From Desulfovibrionaceae bacterium (GTDB taxonomy: Bacteria; Desulfobacterota; Desulfovibrionia; Desulfovibrionales; Desulfovibrionaceae), in assembly GCA_009783025.1 (NCBI GenBank), contig WRHY01000003.1, forward strand, positions 102,806-166,805: DNA of 64,000 bases. The letters are read 5' to 3'. Below are positions 16,904 to 26,023 of the stretch, piece after piece; position 1 is the first letter of the stretch; each line of letters begins with the position of its first letter. Both the position numbers and the translations under genes were made by a program. The notes under the pieces are model-generated. The model made no database searches. It was given only the letters and a program-made list of their open reading frames with translations, and was not told where the DNA came from.

Positions 16904-19900
16904 ATGTTGTTTCTCACTCCCCTGGCCACGCTCGTGTTCAGCGCCGTTCAGGAATTAGGCGGGGGCTACAGCCAAAAGTGCCTGCACCATCTGTTTGAAG
17001 AATCGGAGTCCGCCATACGGGCCGCACTGGACGAACTGCACGCGGCGAACGTTGTCATCGTCGAGGGCAGTGGGGATCGAGCCCGCTATGCCGTTGCCCC
17101 GGCATTTGCGGGTATATCCTTCACCCTGGCGAATCCGGGGGAGGCCCTGCCTGTCGGGCTCCCGCCCTCTCTGCACGCAGCCCCCCGCAATTTTGCGCTT
17201 TGCCTGGCCCTGAAACGGCAGGGGGAGATCCTGGAAGCCTGCGCCGGTCTCCTTGAATGTATGGATCGCTATCTGGAGCGATCGCAATCCACTGCCGCTG
17301 TAGCCTGTCTGGCGCTGGTTATCCGCTATCTACAGGGGTGGGCCGAATTCAATGCCGCTTCTCCGGAGGCCCGCCGTTTTCTGGAGCTTGCTCTTGCTGC
17401 CGGGGATGCATCCATGTACCTGACCAAACACCTGTCCCTCATGCTGAAACTGACGGGCACGGCGCGCAACGTGGCGCTGAGTTTGGGGGATAGCCGGACC
17501 GAAACCCTGCTGAACCTTGTGGAAGTCTGCCTTGAAAACATGCACGCGGAATGTTCCACCGCGCGGCTGCAAGAGTTGCGTCGGCACTGGGCCCGAACGT
17601 TGGCCGGGTTCGATGATCCGGATATTACCGCTCATTCGCAATATTTCCTTGGCATGTTCCACTTTTGGGAGGGAGAATTCCAGAAGGTGATCAGCTACTT
17701 CGACAACGCCTCAAGTCATCCGCAGATGTGGCGGGGACGCTTTCAGACGGAGATGTATCCCTTGTACACCAGTTCTTCGGCTGTCTACCTGGGGCGGTTT
17801 CACCAGGCCGTGGGTATTCTGGAAAGCGCACGCCGCGCCGCGTCCCTGCGGAAAAACCGCTTTCAGACCATGTGGTGGGAAGCGCAACTGGCCATGTGCC
17901 TGTTGTATATGAACCGCTGCGAGGAGGCTCTGGAGCTTGTTGACCATGTGATTGCCGAGACGGATCCTGAGTCGGAAACAAAAATTTTTGTCTGGGGCAT
18001 GCGCGGACTTGCCTATTATCACTGGCGCAAAGGGCGCGTCGCTGCCGCGCATGCTATATTAACGGATGCCATGCGCATCTCGCAGCGTAACACGCTTAAC
18101 CGCCCGATTTATTCCTATCCCTGGTTGCTGGATATGCTCCATTCCTTCAGGCGGCTGGGGCTGCCGCCCGTGCCGGGGCTTTCTCTCGGCGAGGAACTCA
18201 GCCGGACCCTGCAAGGCCCGAACAGGCATTTGCAGGCCAGCGCCTTCAGAACCATTGCCGCGGTGCAATTGGAGCAGGGGGCTTCTCTGGAAGCTACCCT
18301 GTCTTGCCTGCACCAAAGCGGGCAGCTTTTTGAAAGCGTCGGCAACCGCTTGGAAGCGGCCCGCACAAAATGGCGCATAGCGGACTGCCTTGACGCCATG
18401 GGCTCACTCGAGAACGCGGGCCTGTTCAGAACGGAAGCGGCGCAGACTCTCGCCGATTTTGCGCAGCACGAGGAAAGCGCTGCCTGTCTGGCGAATCGGC
18501 CGACTTCCGTTCACGATTTTTCCTGGGTCAATTGTGAGTCGCCGCCGCTTTTTTCCGACGCGGAGGCAGAGACTGTATTCCGGATGCCGTCGCTTTTTCT
18601 GCGCGACGCGGCGGACGCGCCGGATATGACAGGGCTGTCGGCGCCGCCGCCGATGGAACAGGAGCCGGTGGAATCCTGTCGCCTGGCCCTTGAGTCTCTG
18701 CCGCCTTGGATCAGCCTGCAACAGTACTTGAACCAGGCCGTGCGCATTGCCTGCAGCGAACTTGGCGCGGAACGCGCGGCCTTGGTCCGGCTGGCCAGCG
18801 GGGACAGCATGGAAATTAAGGCGGTAAGCAACATTACCGGCGCGGAACTGGAAACCGGCGCCCTGGCAAGCCGTCTGGCGGACATACGCCCACGGCTGCG
18901 CGATGCGCCGCTCTTGATCAACGAAGAAGGCGCGGTATCCTTGTCCCTGCTGCTTCAGGCGGGACAAGACGAGTCCTGGCTTTTGTATCTTGAAAGCGCT
19001 TACGCCGTGCATGCGCTGCAAAGCCTGGGCATACAAAAGCAAAAGGAAGCGGCGCGAGTTTTTTCCCAGGAACTGCGAGCCGCGTTGCGCTATACCGATC
19101 GCCCCGCCCCGCCAAAGGTGGAACGCGAATACGCCCAGACAAAGCATTTTCAAGAAACCCCGGAGTCGCTTGTTTACAGCAGCCCGGCCATGCGGCAGCT
19201 TATTTCCAGGAGCCGCCAGGTTGCCCTGACAGACGCGCCCATTCTTATTCTCGGGGAAACCGGGGTAGGGAAAGAGCTTCTCGCGCAATATATTCATAAC
19301 TGTAGCGACCGCCCCGGCCCTTTTGTGCCGGTGCATCCGGCCAGCATTGCCGAAAACCTCTTTGAAAGCGAGTTCTTCGGGCATGAAAAAGGCGCTTTTA
19401 CCGGCGCGCATAAACAGAAGATCGGTCTGGCGGAACTGGCCCATAACGGAACTCTGTTTATCGACGAAGTAGGCGATATCCCTATGGCAACGCAGGTCAA
19501 ACTCCTGCGGATATTTCAGGATCGGCGTTTTTTCCGGGTGGGCGGCAGCGTGGCCATGCACTCGGATTTCCGGCTGGTGGGGGCAACGAACAAAGATCTG
19601 TGGCAGGAGACGCTGGCCGGTCGCTTTCGTGAGGATCTGTATTACCGCATGTCGGTGGTGCCGCTCAATCTTCCCCCTCTGCGCGAGCGTAAAGAGGATA
19701 TACCCATTTTGCTTGAACTCTTTCTTGACCGTTTCGCCCGGCGCTACCACAAGACTGTGCCGCGCCCCAAGGCGCACGAACTGGCGGCTTTTGCGGCCTA
19801 TTCCTGGCCGGGCAATGTCAGGGAACTGAAAAGTGTTGTTGAACGCGCCGTCATTTTGTATCGCGGCGGAGAAATGGACTACGGGCCGGCTCCGGCAAAA

Positions 19901-20110
19901 ACAGCCAAGACAATGGCAGTGAACGTTTCCGCGGCCGGGTTGCAGGATTTGGCGTCTGACCTGCCGTCTCTCGAAGAATTGGAGCGGCGGTATGTGAAGC
20001 ACGTTATGCAGGTGACCGGCGGCAAAATCACCGGACCAGGGGGGGCGCTGAAAATACTGGGGGTAAAACGTTCCACATTTTACGCCCGGATGAAACGGGA
20101 TGGCGACTGA
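16904..20110 (+). CDS. large sigma-54-dependent activator with TPR-like and GAF regions
   Basis: A 1068-residue regulator. Residues 1-70 look like a winged-helix-type fold. Residues about 90-560 are helical and repeat-like, resembling the MalT/TPR type. Residues about 600-745 resemble a GAF sensor. About 765-1000 is a full AAA+ sigma-54 activator with Walker A GETGVGKE (about 783), the GAFTGA loop (about 830) that contacts sigma-54, and Walker B TLFIDEVGD. The last 50 residues hold a Fis-type helix-turn-helix (LKILGVKRSTFYARMK). AAAGGAGA precedes the ATG at 16904. It lacks a response-regulator receiver domain. It is divergent from the sigma-54-dependent ThDP-tct operon, its likely target. Confidence 0.88.
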   Translation: MLFLTPLATLVFSAVQELGGGYSQKCLHHLFEESESAIRAALDELHAANVVIVEGSGDRARYAVAPAFAGISFTLANPGEALPVGLPPSLHAAPRNFALCLALKRQGEILEACAGLLECMDRYLERSQSTAAVACLALVIRYLQGWAEFNAASPEARRFLELALAAGDASMYLTKHLSLMLKLTGTARNVALSLGDSRTETLLNLVEVCLENMHAECSTARLQELRRHWARTLAGFDDPDITAHSQYFLGMFHFWEGEFQKVISYFDNASSHPQMWRGRFQTEMYPLYTSSSAVYLGRFHQAVGILESARRAASLRKNRFQTMWWEAQLAMCLLYMNRCEEALELVDHVIAETDPESETKIFVWGMRGLAYYHWRKGRVAAAHAILTDAMRISQRNTLNRPIYSYPWLLDMLHSFRRLGLPPVPGLSLGEELSRTLQGPNRHLQASAFRTIAAVQLEQGASLEATLSCLHQSGQLFESVGNRLEAARTKWRIADCLDAMGSLENAGLFRTEAAQTLADFAQHEESAACLANRPTSVHDFSWVNCESPPLFSDAEAETVFRMPSLFLRDAADAPDMTGLSAPPPMEQEPVESCRLALESLPPWISLQQYLNQAVRIACSELGAERAALVRLASGDSMEIKAVSNITGAELETGALASRLADIRPRLRDAPLLINEEGAVSLSLLLQAGQDESWLLYLESAYAVHALQSLGIQKQKEAARVFSQELRAALRYTDRPAPPKVEREYAQTKHFQETPESLVYSSPAMRQLISRSRQVALTDAPILILGETGVGKELLAQYIHNCSDRPGPFVPVHPASIAENLFESEFFGHEKGAFTGAHKQKIGLAELAHNGTLFIDEVGDIPMATQVKLLRIFQDRRFFRVGGSVAMHSDFRLVGATNKDLWQETLAGRFREDLYYRMSVVPLNLPPLRERKEDIPILLELFLDRFARRYHKTVPRPKAHELAAFAAYSWPGNVRELKSVVERAVILYRGGEMDYGPAPAKTAKTMAVNVSAAGLQDLASDLPSLEELERRYVKHVMQVTGGKITGPGGALKILGVKRSTFYARMKRDGD

Positions 20111-20192
20111 GCCGGGAATTGCCTTTTCACTTTGCAGAAGGTATGGTTAGCAGCCGTGGTGGTGTTTAAATGCCGAATACAAGGGAGATGTA

Positions 20193-20657
20193 ATGGTCGC
20201 AAGCACTGAAATCGCCAAGCCGTTCATTAAAGCGACCCGGGATATTTTGAGCATGATGGCCGGAATGGAGGCCACTTTTGGCGCTCCCTATGTAAAAAAG
20301 GATGATGCGGCCAAAGGAGACGTTTCCGCCATTGTCGGCGTGACCGGCGACATGCGGGGCAGTATTGCCGTGTCCTTTAGCAAGGAAGCCGCCCATGCTC
20401 TGGTGGAGGGCATGCTTGGCGATGCTATCGAGGATCTCGCGCACGATACGCAAGACGCGGTGGGTGAGGTGATAAACATGATTTCCGGGCAGGCCAGGGC
20501 CGGGCTCGCGGAAATCGGCATCACCGTGCAAGGCTCCACTCCCACGGTTATTATGGGAGACGGCCACCAGATCCGCCATATCTCGGAAAGTCCTGTGGTC
20601 GCCATTCCCTTTTCAACACAACATGGTGAATTTACTGTGGAGTTTTGCCTGTCTTAG
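20193..20657 (+). CDS. cheX: CheX-type chemotaxis phosphatase
   Basis: A 154-residue CheC/CheX/FliY-family protein. The catalytic signature Glu-x-x-Asn appears in GEVINMISGQA (about residues 91-101). CheX removes phosphate from CheY-P. The protein is the right size, starts with an AGGGAG site a few bases upstream, and ends before a bidirectional terminator. No other che genes are adjacent, so its CheY partner lies elsewhere. Confidence 0.88.
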   Translation: MVASTEIAKPFIKATRDILSMMAGMEATFGAPYVKKDDAAKGDVSAIVGVTGDMRGSIAVSFSKEAAHALVEGMLGDAIEDLAHDTQDAVGEVINMISGQARAGLAEIGITVQGSTPTVIMGDGHQIRHISESPVVAIPFSTQHGEFTVEFCLS

Positions 20658-20677
20658 GGCGGCTGTGTCATCAAATA

Positions 20678-20716
20678 AAAAACAGCCGGCGTCTTTCTGA
20701 GACGCCGGCTGTTTTT
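20678..20716. terminator. bidirectional rho-independent terminator
   Basis: A perfect 16-bp stem (AAAAACAGCCGGCGTC) with a 7-nt loop and A/T runs on both sides, between converging cheX and rpsT. Confidence 0.92.
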
Positions 20717-20734
20717 CGTAAAATCCGATGCAGG

Positions 20735-21004
20735 CTACGCCTGTTCGACGGTCTGCACGGCCTTGGCAAGACGAGAAATTTTGCGTGCCGCGTTTTTCCA
20801 GTGGATCACGCCTTTATTGGCAGTCTTGTCCAGAATGGACGTGGCATTGACAAAAGCGGCGGAAGCCTTTTCCGCGTTCTTTTCAAGAACGGCGGCACGT
20901 ACCGCTTTAATGGCGTTTTTCACCCGGGTGCGGGCGGCGCGGTTACGGGCGGCCTTCTTCAGGCTCTGCTTATGGCGCTTGAGGGCGGACTTATGATTGG
21001 CCAA
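20735..21004 (-). CDS. rpsT: 30S ribosomal protein S20, TTG start
   Basis: An 89-residue basic protein beginning (M)[13 protein letters not shown], the normal S20 N-terminus. The codon at that position is TTG, with GGAGGA 7 nt upstream; longer in-frame ATG starts would add unrelated residues. E. coli rpsT also starts at UUG, where weak initiation takes part in autoregulation, so the same logic may apply here. S20 binds 16S rRNA early in 30S assembly. The 215 bases upstream hold no visible gene. Confidence 0.95.
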   Translation of the reverse strand: MANHKSALKRHKQSLKKAARNRAARTRVKNAIKAVRAAVLEKNAEKASAAFVNATSILDKTANKGVIHWKNAARKISRLAKAVQTVEQA

Positions 21005-21220
21005 GGGAAGTTCCTCCGGAAATATATGCTCAATGTAGGCGGAACCCTTTCCGCCGTGCCCTTGTGGAGCGGCTGCCCCAAGGCTCACAAAAACATCAGA
21101 GGGGGTATGTATGCCCTCGCCGGGGAAAAGTCAATCATTTTTTCCGCCAGGAAGCGGAAACAAGCCTCGGATGACAATCCGCCAATCATGTGCTAGGTGA
21201 CTAAGGAAGGAGCAAAAGGA

Positions 21221-22501
21221 ATGAATGATTTGCTGGACCCCGCCGAATCGGGTCAGGGCGTCACAGGTATTGCCCTGGTGGCCAAACAGCCGGTGTTTGA
21301 CCTGCAAGGGGCTGTATGGGGCTATGAGCTGCTCTTTCGTGACCCTTCGTTGTCGCCGGGGTTGGGGAACAAAAGCGCTCAGGCCGCGACTTCGACAGTC
21401 ATGATCGACGGTTTTTCTCTCTTGCGTCCGATGCTGCGCGATAAGCAGCGCTTTTTAATCAACTTCACGGCGGAGTTTCTGGAACAGGAACTGCCGCAAG
21501 TGCTGCCGCCGGAAACCTGCATCATTGAGATACTGGAATCCGTGGAACCCACAAAGTCCGTGTTGCAGGGGCTGGCAAGCCTGAAGCAGCAGGGGTATCT
21601 CCTGGCCCTTGACGATTATATCGGGCAGGACTCTTTGCATCCGTTCCTGTCCCTGGTGGATGTCATCAAAGTGGATGTTCTGGAGTTGGGGCAAAACGCG
21701 CAGATTGCTAAAATTGCTCATAATCTTAAGGCATACAAGGCGATGCTTTTGGCTGAGAAAGTCGAAGACCGCGAAACAGCGTCCTTTTGCCGCACGCAGG
21801 GGTTCTCCCTGTTTCAAGGTTTTTTCTACAGCAAGCCTGAGGTGGTGCGCGGCATCAAGCTCAACCCCTCGCAACTGACCAAAACGCGCCTGCTGGCCCT
21901 TATGGCCGATCAAAATGCCAATTTTCAGCAAATCAGCGACATCCTTTCCACGGATGTGGTGCTGACATACAGGCTATTGAACTATATTAACTCCGTCTAC
22001 TTCGGCCTGACGGTCAAGGTGCAGGACGTGGGCCACGCTGCGGTGCTGCTCGGGACGCAAAAGCTGCGGCAGTGGCTTTTTGTGAGCGCGCTCGCGGGGC
22101 TCGACGCCTCGCCCATGTCGCAGGAGCTCGTCTACATATCGGCCTATCGGGCCAAGTTTCTGGAAACGCTGGCCCAGAGCGTTACCAAGAACGACAAGGG
22201 GTTGTCCGCAAAGCTCTTCCTGGTAGGGCTGTTTTCCATGCTGGAGTCGCTGATGCGCGTGCCGGCCGACGAGATTTTCGCCCAGTTGTCTCTGGATCCG
22301 GAAGTACAGGACGTTCTGGTCGGGGGTAAAGGCCCGCTGGCGCCCTGGTACGGCATCATGGTGGCGTATGAGCAAGGACTTTGGGATGAAGTGAACGTCC
22401 TGGCCAAAACCATGAATATCAGCGACAAACAGCTTTCGGAAGCCTATATCGTCGCGGGCCAGTGGGCCGGTGCGGCCTGTTCTCCGCCGCCGTCCGGATA
22501 A
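21221..22501 (+). CDS. EAL-HDOD signalling protein
   Basis: A 426-residue protein of the YuxH/CdgJ type. The N-terminal half is a degenerate EAL domain (GYELLFRDPS instead of EAL, FLINFTAEF, IIEILESVEP, LALDDYIGQD, LLAEKVED, FSLFQGFFYSKP). The C-terminal half is an HDOD domain (STDVVLTYRLLNYINSVYFG, QKLRQWLFVSAL). Such proteins usually lack phosphodiesterase activity and act as protein-protein adaptors in motility or stress control. The start at 21221 is preferred over a GTG at 21197 because AAGGAAGGAG lies upstream of the ATG. Confidence 0.88.
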   Translation: MNDLLDPAESGQGVTGIALVAKQPVFDLQGAVWGYELLFRDPSLSPGLGNKSAQAATSTVMIDGFSLLRPMLRDKQRFLINFTAEFLEQELPQVLPPETCIIEILESVEPTKSVLQGLASLKQQGYLLALDDYIGQDSLHPFLSLVDVIKVDVLELGQNAQIAKIAHNLKAYKAMLLAEKVEDRETASFCRTQGFSLFQGFFYSKPEVVRGIKLNPSQLTKTRLLALMADQNANFQQISDILSTDVVLTYRLLNYINSVYFGLTVKVQDVGHAAVLLGTQKLRQWLFVSALAGLDASPMSQELVYISAYRAKFLETLAQSVTKNDKGLSAKLFLVGLFSMLESLMRVPADEIFAQLSLDPEVQDVLVGGKGPLAPWYGIMVAYEQGLWDEVNVLAKTMNISDKQLSEAYIVAGQWAGAACSPPPSG

Positions 22502-22512
22502 AGCGGCAGCGC

Positions 22513-23313
22513 ATGACGGAATCCTCTCACAAAACCGGCATCCTTCTGGCCGCGTTCGGTTCCGCAACCCCTTTGGGCGAAAAAGCGCTCAGCCTGTTCG
22601 CCGAGCAGGTTCGCCGGGTCTTTCCCGGCATTCCCGTGCGCTGGGCCTTTACCTCGGACCGTATGCGCAGCCGTCTGGCCGCTGCCGGAAAGAAAACGGA
22701 TTCCGTGAAAAAAGCGCTTTGCCGCATGGGATTTGAACGTTATACCCATGTGGCTGTGCAATCCCTGCACCTGATTCCCGGCCAGGAGTATGAAGCCTTG
22801 CTTGAAGAGACGGCCAGCGCGGCCGAAGAGGGCGGACCCAGGCACATCGCCGTTGGTTTGCCCCTGTTGTATGAAAAGGCTGACGTGGACCGGGCCGCGG
22901 AAGCTCTGCTGCGTCATCTGCCTGAAGGCCGGGCAGCGGATGAGGCCGTGCTCTGCATGGGGCACGGCACATGGCATAGCGGCGGAGCCGGTTATCAGGC
23001 GCTGTCCGAAGCCGTTACCGCGCGGGACAACAAAATTTTCATCGGGACGCTTGCGGGCGGGCACGGCATTGAGCATCTGCTGCCCGGCATAGCGGCTTCA
23101 GGGGCAAAAACCGTCTGGCTGCTGCCCCTGCTGTCGATTATCGGCAAGCATGCGGAAAAGGATATGGCCGGAGAACACCCGGAGTCATGGCACAGCCGCC
23201 TCACGGCAGCGGGCTTTGCCTGCCGTTCCCGGCTGGTGGGCACTGTTGAGTATGAAGGATTCGCGCGGATCTGGCTGGAACACTTGGCGGCCGCGCTGCA
23301 ACGGCTCAAGTGA
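22513..23313 (+). CDS. cbiK: sirohydrochlorin cobaltochelatase CbiK, cytoplasmic form
   Basis: A 266-residue class II chelatase that inserts Co2+ (or Fe2+) into sirohydrochlorin. Metal-ligand histidines are visible in MGHGTWH (about residue 152) and AGGHGIEH (about 183); the N-terminus has the family LLAAFGSATP. There is no signal peptide, so this matches the cytoplasmic CbiK described in Desulfovibrio rather than the exported one. It starts 11 nt after the HDOD gene stop. It belongs to the siroheme/cobalamin pathway with cobA-hemD at the right end of the window. Confidence 0.92.
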   Translation: MTESSHKTGILLAAFGSATPLGEKALSLFAEQVRRVFPGIPVRWAFTSDRMRSRLAAAGKKTDSVKKALCRMGFERYTHVAVQSLHLIPGQEYEALLEETASAAEEGGPRHIAVGLPLLYEKADVDRAAEALLRHLPEGRAADEAVLCMGHGTWHSGGAGYQALSEAVTARDNKIFIGTLAGGHGIEHLLPGIAASGAKTVWLLPLLSIIGKHAEKDMAGEHPESWHSRLTAAGFACRSRLVGTVEYEGFARIWLEHLAAALQRLK

Positions 23314-23383
23314 CAACCACAGTCTCTAGAAGGCTGCGCCGCAGCGAGCCGAGTGACGGTCTCAGCCCTCTGGACGCTAAGGA

Positions 23384-23584
23384 TCAGGCGTCGTCGTCAG
23401 ATCTGTTCTTCTTGGCAGAGGCTTGGGGCGTGATATCGATTTCATCAGGCTCGGAAGTGGCCTTTTTGAAATTCTTGATGGCCCTGCCCATGCCGCTGCC
23501 GATCTCGGGCAGTTTTTTGTAGCCGAAGATTACCAGGCCGATCACAAGGATGACGAGGATTTCCTGCATTCCAAAGCCCATCAT
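23384..23584 (-). CDS. tatA: twin-arginine translocase subunit TatA
   Basis: A 66-residue protein with one N-terminal hydrophobic helix ([20 protein letters not shown]), the hinge [17 protein letters not shown] amphipathic helix and an acidic/polar tail. It forms the pore-like element for export of folded proteins, needed for many periplasmic redox enzymes. TGGAGG lies upstream of the ATG; a second ATG follows immediately. No tatB/tatC gene is next to it. Confidence 0.93.
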   Translation of the reverse strand: MMGFGMQEILVILVIGLVIFGYKKLPEIGSGMGRAIKNFKKATSEPDEIDITPQASAKKNRSDDDA

Positions 23585-23779
23585 AACGGCGCCTCCAGGG
23601 AGTAGCGGGAAGAACAGCCGTATTGCGGTCTGAAGATCCCTTTTGTATTATGAAGCTTTTATAATAATCCCGCGTTCCGCCGCGGTCAAGAGATAAGGCG
23701 GACGTTAAACGAGCCGGAAGCCCGGCCCGCAAAGCGGAAGGGCCTTGCAAAAGGGCGGGCTACGCCAAAGGAGTCACAC

Positions 23780-25537
23780 GTGCGCCGCATCGTCGTTATA
23801 GCCGCCGGACCGGCGGGAATTTCAGCCGCAACGCGCATCAAACGCCGCTTGCCGGAACATGAGGTCAACGTCATTATCCCCGCTGCCGTTGCCGGTACGC
23901 AGGACGCTTTTGGACCGGCAGGCAGGCGGCGGAACCTTGCCCTGCCCAATCTGGAAACGCTGGCCTCGAGAGAGGTGGGTATTCTGGAAGCGCAGGATAT
24001 CATGCCGGATCTGGCGGAAGGTGAAATTACCGTCAGTTCCAGCCGGGGGAGTTTGCCGATCCGCTATACGGATCTGGTGCTGGAAGTGCCCGCGACCGTG
24101 CGCCTGCCCAGGGCGTTGCACAAAGCCGCCAATGTTTTTTCCTGGCCCATGCCGGGATTTGCGGCTGACCCCGGACCGTGCGACGCGGCGCTGGCTGAGG
24201 CAGCCGCTTCGAATTCGCCTGTGCTGGTGGTGGGCAGCGGTGTGTCCGCCCTTGACGCGGTGTGTCTGGCTCTGGAGGCCGGGGCCAAAGTGCGCTGGCT
24301 GCGGGTCAAGGAAAGTGAATCTCCTGCTGTTGAGACGCAGTTGGATGCTTTGCTGCTGCGTTTTTTCGGGCCGGATGTGCTTCGCATCGACTGCCCGGAC
24401 ATTGCGGCGGATCGCCTTGGCCTGGGTCTGAATGCGGACGGAACGCGCCTTGAGCGCGTAATTCTGCCGGACGGAAGCGAATACGATGCCGCGTGCAGTA
24501 TATGGACCACACCGCTCATGGGGCGCCATCCGATCTTACGGGAACCGGGGGTCATTCTTGATGCGCAGGGGCGTATCAGTCTGTCCGATGACCGTCCGGA
24601 AGGACCGCCACTGGTGCTCATGGGCAGCGGCGCGGCCGTGCCCGGCGCGGTTCTGCCCGTTTCCGGCTGTGCCCTGCCCGCTTGGCCGGGAGGGAGTGAA
24701 GCGGCGGAATTCAGCGCCTGGACCGCCCTCGATACGGTAGTCGCGGTGGTCGCGGCAGTCGCGGCGGACGGAAAACAGGCCCCTGCGCCGGGGAACGGCA
24801 CTCTGGCCGTGCGCGAGGCAATGTTGTGCCTGCCGGGCGAAAACGCGGCAAGGAATCTGCGTCTGCAACGAGCCGGACTCAGTCTGGCTGAAGCCCAAGC
24901 TTTGGGACGGGATGCGGAATATGCCATTGTCAGCTCCAGGGACGGGGCCTTTGCCCTGGGAGCATGCGACAGCCTGGTGCGGGACGCGGAAATCATTCTG
25001 GCCCTGACCGTTGATCGGCCCAGTCGCACCCTGCTTGGCGTGCAGGTGCTCGGGCTTGGTCCCGTAGCGGACCTTGGGGACGGCCTTTTCGGCCTGGCCC
25101 TGGCAGCCCTGGCCGAAGGCGTCCGGCTGGACACACCGGCGCGGCGGCCCGCCTTGGGCCTATGTTCACGTATGTTCGCAGCCGCGTGCGCCATTGTGTG
25201 CAATAAGCTGGATACCCTGATCAAAGGCGTCACTCCGGATGAATTCCTGACTTCCCGACAGGCCGGGGCCGAATTTTTCACCCTGGATCTGCGATCCCTG
25301 CCGGACTGGCGGGAGGGACGCGTTCCCGGAGCATACAATATCCCGTTGCCTCAACTTAAAAAGCGCCTGCAGGACGAAGTGCCCCGCTTTACTCCCCTTG
25401 TGCTGGTGTCGGCCGACGGCAGGGACGCCTATGCCGTGGCCTGCCGCCTGGCCGGGCTCGGGGCCACGGATCTGTATGTGCTTGACGGTGGTATGCGGCT
25501 CTGGCCGTATGAGACGGAACGAGGTGGTTCGGTTTGA
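23780..25537 (+). CDS. CoA-disulfide-reductase-like flavoprotein with degenerate rhodanese domain
   Basis: A 585-residue protein. Residues 1-320 are a pyridine-nucleotide disulfide oxidoreductase fold (VVIAAGPAGISAA at 4-16; second Rossmann motif VLVVGSGVSALDAV near 150), about 330-450 the dimerisation domain, and about 470-580 a rhodanese domain. Two key features are missing: no Cys is seen at the CoADR redox position after the first motif, and the rhodanese loop reads LVSADGRDAYA with Ser where Cys is expected. It may therefore be a non-thiol oxidoreductase or a binding protein. The GTG start has AAAGGAG 6 nt upstream. Confidence 0.75.
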   Translation: MRRIVVIAAGPAGISAATRIKRRLPEHEVNVIIPAAVAGTQDAFGPAGRRRNLALPNLETLASREVGILEAQDIMPDLAEGEITVSSSRGSLPIRYTDLVLEVPATVRLPRALHKAANVFSWPMPGFAADPGPCDAALAEAAASNSPVLVVGSGVSALDAVCLALEAGAKVRWLRVKESESPAVETQLDALLLRFFGPDVLRIDCPDIAADRLGLGLNADGTRLERVILPDGSEYDAACSIWTTPLMGRHPILREPGVILDAQGRISLSDDRPEGPPLVLMGSGAAVPGAVLPVSGCALPAWPGGSEAAEFSAWTALDTVVAVVAAVAADGKQAPAPGNGTLAVREAMLCLPGENAARNLRLQRAGLSLAEAQALGRDAEYAIVSSRDGAFALGACDSLVRDAEIILALTVDRPSRTLLGVQVLGLGPVADLGDGLFGLALAALAEGVRLDTPARRPALGLCSRMFAAACAIVCNKLDTLIKGVTPDEFLTSRQAGAEFFTLDLRSLPDWREGRVPGAYNIPLPQLKKRLQDEVPRFTPLVLVSADGRDAYAVACRLAGLGATDLYVLDGGMRLWPYETERGGSV

Positions 25538-25540
25538 GCC

Positions 25541-25571
25541 GCCGGCAGCCTTGACAGGCAGGGCTGCCGGC
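25541..25571 (+). terminator. hairpin after the flavoprotein gene
   Basis: A 10-bp stem GCCGGCAGCC/GGCTGCCGGC with an 11-nt loop directly after the stop codon and before the tRNA. There is no clear T-run. Confidence 0.5.
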
Positions 25572-25595
25572 CTGTACAAGTAACCCGCGACACAG

Positions 25596-25671
25596 GGGCC
25601 TATAGCTCAGTTGGCAGAGCCTCCGGCTCATAACCGGACTGTCCCAGGTTCGAATCCTGGTGGGCCCACCA
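25596..25671 (+). tRNA. tRNA with CAU anticodon (Met or Ile2)
   Basis: A 76-nt cloverleaf: acceptor GGGCCTA with TGGGCCC, discriminator A and encoded CCA; D arm AGCTC..GAGC; anticodon stem TCCGG/CCGGA with loop CTCATAA (anticodon 25629-25631); T arm CCAGG TTCGAAT CCTGG. CAU can be elongator Met or lysidine-modified Ile2; the body looks more like elongator Met in related bacteria, but this cannot be settled by eye. The gene is followed by an integrase remnant, so its 3' end is a likely attachment site. Confidence 0.93.
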
Positions 25672-25726
25672 TAGTATCATTTCACGAAGTCCCGCGAAGC
25701 CTAAAAAGCTATGCGGGACTTACATT

Positions 25727-25965
25727 TTGTGCGGCGATGTCATGGGATTTACAAAAGAGAAAATGACCGTGCACGGATTCCAGGGCATGGCCTCGACTAT
25801 TCTCAACGAACAGGGGGCCATAACCGGGACTGGACAGAGCGCCAGCTTGCCCACGGAGAGAGAGGCGACATTAGGGCTGCCGCCGAGTATCTTCCGGAGC
25901 GCCGCCGCATGATGCAAAAGTGGAGCGACTATTTAAACGGCTTACGGGCACAGACGGGCCAGTGA
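25727..25965 (+). pseudogene. C-terminal fragment of a tyrosine integrase (P4/Bacteriophage type), frameshifted
   Basis: The first part reads MGFTKEKMTVHGFQGMAST and then ILNEQG in one frame. After a G-run near 25817 the match continues in another frame as RDWTERQLAHGERGDIRAA and then AEYLPERRRMMQKW. Together these match the end of P4-type integrases. The catalytic His-x-x-Arg is changed to HGFQ, the N-terminal two-thirds are missing and the frame is broken, so the gene is dead. It lies 55 bp past a tRNA 3' end, the standard place for such integrases. A 9-bp hairpin (AAGTCCCGC) sits between them. Confidence 0.8.
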
Positions 25966-26023
25966 TTCCGCTCAGTTGTAAATGTCCAGGCAATCGGGTA
26001 GGGGGAGGGAGAAAGGAGTGGTT

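Noticed and set aside
18404..20002. 532-codon minus-strand frame inside the sigma-54 activator
   Set aside because: Antisense to the conserved AAA+ domain; no coding signature.
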